From the NCBI GenBank assembly GCA_050084515.1, contig CM114272.1:22010001-22074000 (forward strand): 64,000 bases of DNA. Direction: 5' to 3'. Shown here piece by piece: positions 52,763 through 64,000 of this stretch (position 1 is its first letter; each line of letters begins with the position of its first letter). The notes below the pieces were generated by a model that was not told where the DNA came from, did not search any database, and saw only the letters and a list, made by a program, of their open reading frames with translations. The stretch comes from Blasia pusilla (taxonomy: Eukaryota > Marchantiophyta > Marchantiopsida > Blasiales). The position numbers and the translations under genes were made by a program.

Positions 52763-53732
52763 AGCAAGCGTACTAAGAATGCATAAGCGTCTTTGTAGTT
52801 TGGCAACTGCTTGTCCAAGACGTCTTCCACCATTGACATGGAACTCCTCACTAGAGCTGTCATGGAAAGTGAGGATTGAAACGAATCACCGAAGGAAGGA
52901 TATGAATCGCGTTAGTTGAAGACCACCATGGGCAAATGAAGGCAGGTTGTATGGTATGAGCAGGTTTGGACCCAAATGGGTAATATGAACGTGATGTGTA
53001 AAGCACGTTTTGGTGGTACACTTGACTAGGATTTTAAGTGCACTCCACGTCTTTCCTTCTTCCTCACTTTACACCTACTCCTTACCTTGCAAGGATATTC
53101 ATTCATTACCAATCTTGCATCCCCTCCCTCAATCCCACTTCTTCATATATTCTATCATAAATATCGTCATGAATTCTATCATTGAGGACACATCGAGAAA
53201 AGAGACAAGAAAAGGCCTATCACAGTAGGAACATGAACTCCACATCCATTCAGTCACAATGGATATACAGTAAGGTGCACAGGGCATTGTATCCACTCAT
53301 GTTGAAAGAGAAATGGTACACATCGTGCGCTGGGGCATGCGACAATTTCTACCCTCAGGCAAGTTGGAACATCTTGATTTAAGGACATGTAGCAAGCAAG
53401 GTGCAGATCCTAGGTTCCCATTCAATGTCGCTGTCGACTTGTGGAATGAGACTTGATGTTCGATAAGTTGAAACAAAACATGCAGTTTTGCATTCTATGT
53501 GGCCTGATAGACTGATACCAGGGCTGGTAAACTGCAGCGTGGAACGCTACAGCACTTTCTGTGCTTGTCAAACATGTCGTGTGACATGGCATTTATACTG
53601 CACAAGAGATAACTGTCCCCTCTAGAGAAAGTTGGGATCATTCAGACCTCCACTGGATAAAGGCAATCCACAGAGACTGTTGGCTGAATCCCCTGTGCTG
53701 GAATGTAGGGAAGAAATTCTCATCTCTCTATC
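52763..53732. other. Intergenic between separase and TMEM18
   Basis: No supported gene. It probably holds the 3' UTR of TMEM18 (minus) at its right end. Confidence 0.4.
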
Positions 53733-54809
53733 CTACTCCTTTTTCTCCTGTGTCAGGCGAGCTCTGTGTCGCAGTTCAGCCCTCTTCCACTTCACTAAGA
53801 GTTTGGTGAGAGTCAGGAGACTGTTGACCTGCAATTTGGATGTGGTGAGTGGTAGAGAGCATCAGATAAAAACCCCTTGAACAATGCTAACCAAAATTCC
53901 AAGAATAGAAATGCATAGGCTGGTTAAGGCACAACTCACCAGAATTAAGGTAGTCATAAGCAGCAGAGGCACCGACCACACTGTTGAAAGGAAAACTCCG
54001 TGACGGTCAAAGTAGGGTTGCCGTGCAAAGCTTTTCCAGTGGTGATTCAGAAAACTGTTCAGTCTCTCTGCAAAGTAGATACATATGACTGCAGAGACAT
54101 CGACACATTGTTTCAGTTACGCTCTGAACGTGCTGACGGGCCAATGACCACGGTATGATTGATAATCTTGCGATTGGAACTATCATATATTCTAGAGTAT
54201 ATCCGTTTTAACACGTATAACTTGTGTTCAGAGTAACTCACGGCCAGAAAAAAACATCGTCATCTGAGTTGTGTTCTGCTTCCTCGTCGTAACAGACAGC
54301 ACCAGTAATACGACGTGGAAACACATAAGACCAATCAACCACGGCTCCTGAAATCACAACTTCCATGATGAGGCGTTGAACACACATCCGAAGAGAGAAA
54401 AGAAACCTCAGAGGGTAGGAATCAACGCCAAGGCTAAATCATGAAATTAACTCCTGATCATAGTTCCTTGTAATTTAAGCATGCAATTAACACTGCTTCA
54501 TGATAATAGCCGATACAACAAGTCCACAAGAACTAGAGTGGACTGCGATTCATTGCCACGAGGCAATGCACCAACATTTCGTAGCTGAAAATTTTGCTGT
54601 TGTCATTCAATTGAACAAGCAATAAACGCAGGTGCTAAGCGATAATATCTTACCGTCCAGTCAACAGCGCGGACAAAAGCAATAACTGGCTCAAAGAAGC
54701 TGCCCTCCGATGACATTTGAATCCACTGCTTGCGGGCAGAGTATGTGACATTCTCGAACAAAGCCAATACTTCATCCATGTAAGCTGCTGCGGCTGCCGC
54801 CGACTCCAT
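53733..54809 (-). CDS. TMEM18: Transmembrane protein 18 (TMEM18) homologue
   Basis: Small nuclear-envelope and ER membrane protein of animals and plants; its molecular role is not settled. Four exons, high to low: 54809-54654, 54347-54242, 54088-53940, 53828-53733, all GT-AG and in phase, giving 168 residues; the human protein is 140. Hallmarks are FVRAVDWT|EPWLIGLMCFHVVLLVLSV (first membrane segment across the first junction), IYFAERLN, then W..FA.QPYFD..GVF, WSVPLLLMTTLIL (further membrane segment), and the basic tail VKWKRAELRHRARLTQEKKE. The start is the ATG of MESAAAAAAYMDEV. The frame is open to an ATG 22 codons further upstream, but an alanine-rich acidic start suits the family better. 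The gene looks intact. Confidence 0.93.
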
Positions 54810-57267
54810 CCTCGCTTCGCTGGATAAACCCGCACCCCACTTCAACGTTGTACACTCCCACGGAAAGGTACTCACATGTCCGGATCTACCCAGACAGTTC
54901 GTCTGTTGATCTCATGTTATCCCTATACGATCACACAAACGAAGCACCAACCTGCAGCCACGACAAGGAGACTTTAAATTCTTTGAGGTAAAAAATTATT
55001 CGTCAGTAAGGGCGCCAATTCCTTTTCCAATGATTCACGCCATGGTCGCAAAGCAGGCAGTGGAAAGATCGTGAAAGAACGAGTATAATACTCGATCGAT
55101 TATCTCGCTCAAACAAGGGAAAGATCGGTGAGAAATGCTAAAAGAAGAAGAAGAAGGAAAGCTTAGTGATATAATCCATCCAACAAAACTAGGCGTATAT
55201 TCCAGGACAGATATAAAGCAAAAATCGGTACAGGTTTCCAGAATACATACAGAAGAGCTCAATTGAAGTCACGTAGAGAACCAGCCAAGAAGGCGCTTGC
55301 TTCCTGCACTCAAACCTGTCAATCTCTCCAACACGCAACCATCCGCCCCAGCAGCTTATCTAAAATCAACTCGATCACCAGCACACCACCTAAACGCTTA
55401 TGACGCGATCGGACGGATCTTTCAGCGTCACAGCACGTCCATCCCCGAGAAACAATGGCTCCCTAATTCCAGTGATCTAGACCACCACGCGTGGTAGCTG
55501 CACAAGGCGATCAAAGAGACGAGACGCCAAAATAAACCGAGGAAACTGAGCAGACGAAGAATCAGAGCACGGAGAACTGGAAAATTCCCGATTCCTCGAC
55601 ATTCACTATCCGCTTCTTGAAGAAACAGCGACCACACTTCTCAATTGCAGCAGTCACTCCGTGTGCACAGGGAACCAAGCACCACACGCAGACAGAGGAA
55701 TTAGGGATGTGAACCCCCTCTGCAGTCCCCATGGGTGTGGGAGAATCTGTGCTCTCGGCCCTCGGGAAGTGGTTAGTAATGTCCTTAGGCAAAGCTAAAC
55801 GAGATGATCCTAACTTAAAAAATGACCCCGACCCTTGACAGAGTTAGGACGAAGACGATAAATACCCAAAACCAAGATAGCAAAAAGAATGAGAGTGTCA
55901 ATTTTGTGTGCTGCATGCGAATCAATTAGATAAGTATAAGGGAACTTGAGCATTGATTTTGATCCACCCTAACCTAATTATGGGTTCTCTTGTTGCACCA
56001 TCTCCCCACATGCAACCTGAAATCATCACGCATATCTCTTGTTGTGTCTTCAGCCATAGATCCCCACTATCCTCTCACTCGAAATTTCTTCTCAAATGAC
56101 AAGAAATCGAGGGGCCAAATAAGTTTCTTGTGGATGTGTGACCTTAAACATCTCATTCCGATCCGATTGAGGTGGAATAGTGCTCGTTCGTTTGTTTGTT
56201 TTTATAAATTATTTTTGATAGAAATGTCTTTTTGGTTGTTGTAGTATGGAATAACTTACAATGGAATAAGACATACCCATGAAATACATCAATACACCTT
56301 GCTCGTGTATGGATAGTATAGTAAGTATGACTTAGTCTAGATCTTCTAAGAAACTTGATTTTCTTTTTATATTTAAGTTTTCTTGTTCTACTTTGAAGGA
56401 TCATAATATGCAAATTAATATTAAAAAATTGAAAAAAAATTATCATGTTGAAATTTTCAATATTTTCATTTTCGTACTTTTGGATGTAAGTAATGTATTG
56501 TTCGTCTAATGTGAGACAAGGCCTATGATATTCTAGTGGATGGCATTCCCATGGCATTAGGGTGGATCCAACTACTCTTTTCCAACCACTTTTAAGGTCC
56601 AAACAAAATGGTCCTATGATGGAAAGAGGAGGAACTCTTTCTCCTCCTTAACTTTTCACATTATTAAAAATATTGAAAATGATAAGTGCATGATTAAAAT
56701 GCAAAATATCAATGTTGAGAGAAATCCGTATTATTACTAGCGACCAAATATGCAAGGAAAAAATCTTAAGATAATAAATAAAATAATGATAAACTTAAAA
56801 TTTACCTTAATTCATATTTGATATTTTAGGAAAAAAGGAATAAAATGAACCCGTTAATTCAGATTGACTAAAGATTTAGTTTAAAGAGTGTTATTTTGAT
56901 GGAAGGAGTGGAGAGGGAGGAATAGATTTTTTTTAAGCTTATATAGAATCACTTAGGGGAGTGGTATATTATTTATATTTTAATCGACGAATGGAATTGC
57001 TTAAGAGAAATGAATAATGTAATAATTTAAAAAAATGCGAATTAAATTTTGAAAGAAAAGATATTTTTAAGTGATGAAAAAACATTTTGGCGCGTAAACA
57101 CGGACATTCTAAGTAGTGTTTTAGTGTGTGTGTGATTCTAGAAGGGAACATCCCCGGGAGGGGCAAACCTTCGTGGAGGGTAGGACCTCCGCCATCAGCC
57201 GTCTCAGTGAGGATTGTGACGGGGAAGCACTGTCTGACTGACCGGTGAGTTTTGTGCATATGATTAA
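54810..57267. other. Intergenic, nothing recognised
   Basis: The first part (to about 55800) is moderately GC-rich and is probably the TMEM18 promoter and 5' UTR; frames on both strands (up to 76 codons) have no motif. The rest is AT-rich. The 149-codon minus frame at 56153-56602 is AT-driven low-complexity sequence and is not supported. Confidence 0.45.
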
Positions 57268-57345
57268 CAACTATTCGCTTGCTAATCGCATCGTGTAATT
57301 AATTCAACTATTCGCTTGCTAATCGCATCGTGTAATTAATTCAAC
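57268..57345. repeat. Perfect tandem duplication, 37-bp unit
   Basis: The unit begins caactattcgcttgctaatc and is repeated exactly at 57268-57304 and 57305-57341, with four more matching bases after. Confidence 0.95.
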
Positions 57346-57899
57346 GATCAGATTCGGTCCGATTCCAACGGCACGAGGAATCCAGACGAGCCACGCGCAC
57401 GTGATTACGTGCCAGGCGGCAGTCCGCATCCGCGTGGCCGGCTCCCGCTAGGCCGTAAGTTTGGTTTTGTCCCTATTGCGGCGAGCGGTAGTTCAATAGG
57501 AGGTGTCATAGGGAGCCCGTATGTTTATTTTTTTCACGGGGTGTGGGGGGGGGGGAAGGGCTCGATGCGATTAGGACATCCCACTTTGCCATTGAGCTGT
57601 ATTTGTCTCGTTTAATTTCTCTTCCGTTTTCTTAAGATTAAATAATTGAAGACAGAGTCTTTGTAGAGTGAGTGTCTCAATACGTATTCAATGGAGTGAA
57701 TGCGTTGAATACATCGTGAACACTTGTTTCCTAGCCTCCATTGATGAGGAGGGCAAGATCCTTTATTCAACAAATTTCAGTGGAGTTACTAAACTGACAT
57801 CTATCCCATGTCGTTAAAGACCCCCAATTCAATACTCTTCCAAAACCAATGCAAGGTCCAAACTTTCTTTCAGGCCTTGGAATTTGAACCAAATTATGC

Positions 57900-58228
57900 T
57901 ATTTCCACACCTTCGTTCACATAAAGGTAGTTATGCAACATATGATAACTAGTATGTGTTGGGACATGTACCTTCGGTTGAGAAACTTCTCCTATGTGAA
58001 GAGAGCCGCACTCACATTCTAAGAAAAGTAACTCAACAGCCTATTAGGATTATTCAATTAAGGCCAAAGGTTGAGGAATAGATTCTTCTAAATACCCGAC
58101 TCAGCATGATTATATTGTTTTCCCACTAACCAAGGCCACGACAACCAACTTTGGTATCATGGCCTTGGTTAAGAGATTCCATGGGACTATGGTATCTGAG
58201 CCTTTATGTGAACGAAGGTGTGGAAATA
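57900..58228. repeat. Fold-back element with 28-bp perfect inverted ends
   Basis: 57900-57927 and 58201-58228 are exact reverse complements (core ccacaccttcgttcacataa). The interior is 273 bases. Similarity stops sharply on both sides. Inside is a second hairpin at 58127-58171. There is no coding capacity. Confidence 0.7.
58127..58171. repeat. 12-bp perfect hairpin inside the fold-back
   Basis: taaccaaggcca (58127-58138) and tggccttggtta (58160-58171) are exact reverse complements with a 21-base loop. Confidence 0.8.
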
Positions 58229-59029
58229 ATGTGTACTTCATCAACTCCCAACTTTCTTCCTCCTTTCAACAGGCCCACAAAACACAAGCCGCTTAAGGTG
58301 AAGTTAACTAAAAACAATTCTCGCTCCTGGAAGATAAAGCTATAAAATCTATATGATAAGGACTTGACGTCAAATAGCCGCCACAGGTGTCTTACGGTTG
58401 CTATCACCTCAGATCATGTTGGGTCATGTTTGGTGTAGTAATAATGGGATCGCATTATCCATCATTTCATCACCTTCAAGAAAGAGAATACCCACTAAGA
58501 TGGCCAGGCACTACAAGTGTGTTGCGTATTCCAGTCTGAAGGAAAGGAATATTTAATCCTGTAGTATTTTGGCCCACTCACTCTCGAAAACTCAAGCATA
58601 TCCAATAGCTTATCAACCAAGAGTCTCTTAAGAGTCACTTAACAAAGTTTCTATCAATGAAAGTTTCTATCTATCGGAGAGAAAAAGGGGAGTTACTAAG
58701 ATCAAGATATGCCAGTCCAACAAGGATACAATGGGTAGACTGATCCTTTGGCTTATGTCCTATAACGTGTAAATAGACTTTCATAGACTAGCTAACGGAC
58801 CATAACTAACAGTCAATAGTTGCACTACATCATTCTTGTCATTTTTAGTAGGACCTACTTCAAATTTTCTACGATGTAAGAATACAGGTGAATGTAGGAA
58901 GGTTATGAGATGATGAAGTAACAGGACCATTTGACATCCTCCTTCCAGGGAAAACCCAATGTCGGTGATGGGAATAGTGATGCATTCTGAGTATATGGCG
59001 GCAAAAGCAAGAGCCTATACAGAAAGCAG
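58229..59029. other. Intergenic and PUS10 3' flank, nothing recognised
   Basis: No supported gene. The right end is presumably the PUS10 3' UTR (minus strand). Confidence 0.45.
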
Positions 59030-62000
59030 TCAGCAAAAGTCCATCTTTACATCCATTACATCCAGCTGCAATATGTCTGCTGTACAAACCAGCAAAGATC
59101 CGACACTGCACAGCCAAGGAATTGCAACAAGTTAGTACCCTGATCTTCAATGGCCAGCAAAGATTAGGTAGCATTGCTGCACAAATGTGTTTATGACTGC
59201 TGACTACTTACTTGGGAAAAGTTCGCCCTAGGTCACCGTGTACAAACTCCTTGATATAAGTCCCAGCCTGCCACAGTGAAAACTACCATTCATGAATTCT
59301 CATATCTTAAACAACGCCCTTTGGTGCTTTCAGTGAAACCATGTCGCAAGGGACAGGAGATGCCACCTCTATCTCTCACAAATTCTAGCTCATTTGCTCA
59401 GAGTTTGTCCATGAAAGAGCTTTGGATCGTGTATGTATTTGGAAGATCTTCCATGGAAGTCTCAAACCAAGATGCTGTCTCAACAAGTGGTCTGAAAAGT
59501 GGAGACAACAGCAACCCACGAAAAAGTGGCTACAGTATGACAACAATTACAACATAGCTGTTCACATATAGGAAAAATAAAAAATCAGTGGTACTAGTCC
59601 ATACCTGGGTACAAAGACGGAGCAAGAAATAATTTTCACTCCCCACCAATGGCTCGCATTTCATCCTGCCAATTCAGGCACCATGGGTGAACTAATACCT
59701 TAGACTCAATCATAGTGTTACACACGTGATGTTGTGAGATTTTAAGGAAGCACCAACTACTGCACTCAATGAGACCAACTTCGTTCAGCTGTTCCCAGCT
59801 AGAACACAATCATTCACGAAAACTTATAAAACTAGCAAGAACACAAAAAAGTCAAACGAGGTTCTTGAGAAACTCTTTTTCTTCTGGCACAAGAATTCTA
59901 CCACACCACCACTTTTAACTCAGATTGGCTCTCATGACTGACCAGTAAATTTTTCGAGGCCGGGTGAGAGGACTTCGACGATGCAAAACTCTCACTGGTG
60001 TCTTTTGCTGTATTTCCTGCAGAGCCAATGGGTTCATTTCTAATTAATTTCTCAATATAGATTTCATCCCAACCAACCCATCAATGAGTTAGCCTTCTGA
60101 TTAATAGGATGTCGCCCAAAACTCACAGCAGCAGATACTGAACATGTTAAACCAAACACAGCTTTCTATCCCGTTTGATTTAGACAACTTAAAATCTACC
60201 CACACATTTTCTGTGAGAATTGCGGAATGAATTGAAATTGCGTTTGTACTCTCTGTGTTCTCTATATTGATACATTGAAAGCCGATACATAACTAGTAAA
60301 GTCTGCTCTAAACTAAGAGCCGTAATCAAAAGACGTAACGGTAACTGTGTCACTTCAGAAATGTCTCATAGCTATGTATCGTTTCGCAAGATGAAACGTA
60401 CTGATCCATGGATTGATCTGTGTGATCAATTCTTGGATCAGTACTCTGATGATTTGTTTCGCTGGACTAATTTATTTCCTACATTTTCGTGTATTCAAAT
60501 GAAAAGGGTTTCTTAGAATCTCTGACTGGACACCAAGGCCCATGCAGCCTTGTCGACCTTCACACTGGTGTGCTAGCAGCTCGTGCGTAGTCAAGGGTAG
60601 AGTAAGTCTAGTCATACATCTTTCAAGCAGCTAAATATTCACTGCATGCATGTGTCTAAACTGAAATGAGCAATTGTTGAGAGAAGAACCTCTTACCAAT
60701 TCTTTCATTTCAGATAACCGTTTAAAATCCGCGTCTGCCACAGGTCGAGAAAGCCATACCACAGCAACATATTCTTTCTGTAATGTTCACATGACAGTGA
60801 TCGCTCAACAAGTATTACCCTCAAGCTAAAAAGACTGATGACGAATGAGAAATTCAATTGGTTCAGAATGAAAGATAGAAAGATATAAATTTCTGGCTTC
60901 GTGTTTTGAATTTGAAAAACCTAATCCAAGAACCTTGCTACAATAGCCCTCCAATCCTTCTTCTTGGCAGAGACTTTAGTGAAGATGATGTCTGCAATCA
61001 GAAACCAAAAACCACAGCTGGGTCCAGAACAACAAAAAGGTTACCTGTTTCTCTACTTCTCCCTGACGCATCAAGGCACATACATCCATTCCAACTGGCC
61101 TTAACCCGTGAACCTTGACCTGCTCTGCCTCACTCCAAAGTCAGATAGTTCAGCAAAGACACGATAGGATTTGGACAGTCAACATACAGAAGTAACAAGC
61201 ATTCATCACTGATTAAACTCAGGGATGTCTTACGGCTGTCACTAAAATATCTTTAGTGTATTTGATACATGCATCCATACACTCGTAAGGCAACAAGCAA
61301 GACACTTTCCAGTCTGGAGGACAGCGTCAAATCAGGGAAGGATAAAAAAGACCCACCCAGCCCTCCTTTTGGTTATTGATCTCCTGCTCGGCTTTCTCCA
61401 TCTCAGTCGTTGAGGGAATCACGCGAGCATTGAGCAATTCTATGATAAATGGTCTACCAGTCCCCAGCATTCGGACCTGACAAAGAGCATAAGGAAGCGT
61501 AAAATTAACACTCGTATATACTACTACGAAAGTTCTGGCAACGGCCACTCTGACCGAAATTAGGCTCAAATCTGCCCCAGTCAACCAAAAACAGCCAGGA
61601 TTGACTTTCCCTTCAAACAATCAAACTCCAAAATCAGTAGTTTCTCATGATAAGAAGCTCACTTACATCAATATCCTCCCGTCCTGCAGCTTGGAACTTA
61701 TAGCTATCAGCCTTGTAATAAGGGAACACCACATCACCAATAACTTCCTGCAACCAATGTCCAAAGGGTTGAGGACTAGAAGCTTTATCAGCTCAAATAC
61801 ATTGACACTCTCCTCCAATCTTTAGGAGAGATCCCTCAGCGCTGATAGCAGAGTTTTCCAAAAGCACTTTCCAATCAATTCTTTCACCCTAGATGATACT
61901 CGGGTCTGCCTCACTCTCCCCTACTGTCATAGATATGTCATTTCGCTGGAAAGACTTTAAGAGAAACACAACTACCTGCATAGATCTCTCATTGCAACTT

Positions 62001-63432
62001 AAAAGTCATATCTTTCATTAAATCCGAACTATATCCAGGCCCACAACTATTTCTTCATCAACACCAACCTGGCAACCCACTTCCCACATAACCCAGGTGT
62101 GCGTCTTTAACTGCAGCTTCAAAGCTCTTACGTCTCCGTAAAGTAGGAAGTATTATGTGATGGTCAGTACCTGCACTGAACCCTCTCCCATGCGCTCGTC
62201 ATCAATTAACCAACGGCTCTGGCTGACGTTCCTCGAAAACTGCAAAACATAGATCATCAGAAGGTTTCACTATCAGAACGTTTCACACAACTTGAATAAA
62301 AAGGGACAAACCCATCAAAACTGAAGAAGCTGACGATCATGACCTAATTGGCACATATATCCTAGATCCTTGCATACTCCTTGACCACATATCCCTCCTT
62401 TCTCCAACACCTCAGATTTTAGCAAACTGACATTACATCCATGGACGATCTAGATTGAGGCATTACCAACTCAGGTTCTATGTAAATCTGAGAACATTCC
62501 GGCTAAATTGAACAGTTCCATTGGTCTGATACACATAACATACGTGAACCAGAGGATGCAACTGAGTGATATACTTTCAGATATCTTCCGCCCACAAAAA
62601 CTGGACTTCTCCAACACACTGCAGTAATTTCGCATGGTGCCACCACCTGCATGTAGGAAGGAAGGAAGGACACCCATCACTAGTTAATAATGCACAATGG
62701 ACATTTCTAAATTAAACTTCCATGTTCTGAGCTACAGGCTGCAAAGCATAGTCTGGTCCCAGAGTTTTACTTCCTAGCTCCAGTGTCTCTTGTGGATGCA
62801 CAAGCTCAACTTGGTTCAACATACTAACCTGCTCAAATGATAGATGACTGATTAGACGCGGAATAAACCCTAGCAACGAGTGAGCCACTTCAAGGTACTA
62901 GAAGTGTTGAAGGATGTATTTACCCCTTCCATCTACACCCTCTATTATTTGGCCTATGAGTTTAGTTTACGACCTGGATTTCTGTCTTTTTCCGAGGTTA
63001 ATCACTGGTTTCAGGTGACATAATACAAATTGTTGAAGTCTACTCAAAATGTAGATTCCGCCGCTTGTATTCTGACAACGGAGCCTGCTCTCTCATTTTA
63101 TCTCTAGTATAGTTACTAATTTTGTTTGGAGAACTTGCATTTGGAATGTTAAAGTCTGTGGAGTACGAACCTACCAACACTGGTTCAGAGGGTTTGCCAT
63201 TATGAAACATGTCTGGCTAAATTTGCCAACTTCATAGCTCCCAGACTGAGAGCCACAAACAAAGAAATAAGGATCACCTTCAATGGTGGACACTGATAAC
63301 GTCTCATGAAGGACTCATTATTCATGGACGCAAGACTCCTTTGCACTGCTGCCAAAGTTTCACCGGCCTCTGTAACTGCCCGAGCTGCAACAACTGCCGC
63401 AAACCCTGCTTGATTGTCAGGATCAATTTGCC
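59030..63432 (-). CDS. PUS10: tRNA pseudouridine synthase PUS10, 3' part
   Basis: PUS10 makes pseudouridine at positions 54/55 of the tRNA T-loop. Eleven exons are visible, high to low: 63432-63278, 62646-62575, 62239-62171, 61747-61667, 61476-61357, 61119-61045, 60777-60697, 60016-59943, 59665-59605, 59267-59212, 59105-59030. All are GT-AG with matching phases and give about 305 residues to the stop. Motifs in order: SPVFVGGRYLK|FSRNVSQSRW, FQAAGREDID|VRMLGTGRPF (the GREDxD loop carries the catalytic Asp), VKVHGLRPV, YVAVVWLSRPV, RVLHRRSPLTRPR, YFLLRLCTQ|AGTYIKEFVHGD, and C-terminal LQLDVMDVKMDFC. These are the conserved blocks of archaeal and eukaryotic PUS10. The first visible exon starts with a split codon, so at least one 5' exon (the THUMP-like part) lies beyond the window or unrecognised in 63433-64000. 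Confidence 0.95.
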
Positions 63433-64000
63433 CTGCACAAGAGATGCAACACATAAGTATTCATGATTCTCCAAGCACCCTGACTAGATTCAGAACAAGC
63501 AAAAATTGCTCATAAGTCTCTGGACCATAATGGATCTTTAAGATGGCTTAGACAATAGCTTCTCAAGGAAAAAATCCACAGCCAAGATACAGACAAACAG
63601 GACAACATAGAACAACTAGGATAAGAACATAGGCAGCGCTGTGGTGTTAGATAAATACCTAAACCAAATGTGTGTTAAAGGAACTATCGAATGCGGCTAC
63701 TCTTAGTGGTCCTTCATGTAACTAGCCACTTGACTAGAAGAGCCACTTGGCCACTTGGCGCTGTATCTCGTGTTGTAAAACATAGTAACTTGGAGTTTAT
63801 TATAGTGAAAAGTAACTGATAGAATTACTATAGTGACTAAGTGTTTTACCACAGTAAATAGTAATTTCTTGTTACCATAGAGTTACCTCAGTAATTCTGA
63901 GAATTACTATGGGTGGCAGGCCCTAACCCTAAAACCCTAAAACCTAGAAACTCATTCTCTTGGCTGTATATAACCCTCTGAGGGTGCAGTGCGAAATTAC
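63433..64000. other. PUS10 intron with MITE-like and telomere-like sequence
   Basis: No exon recognised. From about 63720 the sequence is dense in AGTAA/TTACT motifs. It contains an exact palindrome AGTAATTCT-g-AGAATTACT (63890-63908), as in a small inverted-repeat element. A run of ccctaa/ccctaaaa repeats follows at about 63918-63942. The window ends within this region. Confidence 0.45.

Noticed and set aside
56153-56602. 149-codon minus-strand frame
   Set aside because: AT-driven, Lys/Ile/Phe/Asn-rich sequence with no motif; typical chance frame in low-GC DNA.
57545-57555. G-quadruplex from the G11 run
   Set aside because: A single homopolymer run without further G tracts nearby; length may be a sequencing artefact.

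Overview
This is nuclear DNA from a plant. Genes are split by many short GT-AG introns, a telobox-like (AGGGTTTAGGG) motif is present, and the four recognisable host genes are all plant-type: the 26S proteasome ATPase RPT5 (minus, 4.6-8.6 kb), separase/ESP (plus, 35.2-51.7 kb), TMEM18 (minus, 53.7-54.8 kb) and the 3' two thirds or so of the tRNA pseudouridine synthase PUS10 (minus, 59.0-63.4 kb, running off the right edge). I rebuilt each gene exon by exon. Phases close and signature motifs are intact (RPT5 Walker A/B and C-terminal YYA; separase HGSG and MGCSSG; PUS10 GREDID-VRMLGTGRPF). A non-seed land plant is my best guess, from the style of the mobile elements, but this is weakly supported.

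Layout. 0-4.6 kb: degenerate repeat, AT-rich spacer and a doubtful plus-strand locus. 4.6-8.6 kb: RPT5. 8.9-15.7 kb: spacer with a second copy of the repeat, a short Helitron-like element, 346-bp direct repeats and a CT microsatellite. 15.7-20.0 kb: the most unusual object, a decayed, intron-containing gene of a family I cannot name. It has two zinc-finger-like modules followed by a long domain with AEDET, SDGEGRRRKLM and DRQNW motifs, looking like a DDE-type transposase. 20.6-22.7 kb: Ty3/gypsy pol relic (RT-RNaseH-IN). 25.2-26.6 kb: Helitron Rep (HUH) relic. 28.1-30.4 kb: hAT transposase with a long open frame. 31.5-33.0 kb: antisense Copia pol relic. 33.2-33.8 kb: Helitron PIF1-like helicase relic. 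34.7-34.9 kb: a diverged duplicate of the RPT5 5' end, directly upstream of separase. 35.2-64 kb: the gene-rich half (separase, TMEM18, PUS10) with few mobile elements.

The host genes do not form an operon or a shared pathway. RPT5 and separase both serve cell-cycle proteolysis: securin is degraded by the proteasome before separase acts. Their proximity is otherwise unremarkable, except that sequence from the RPT5 5' end sits in the separase upstream region. Most of 9-34 kb is nested, decaying mobile-element sequence.
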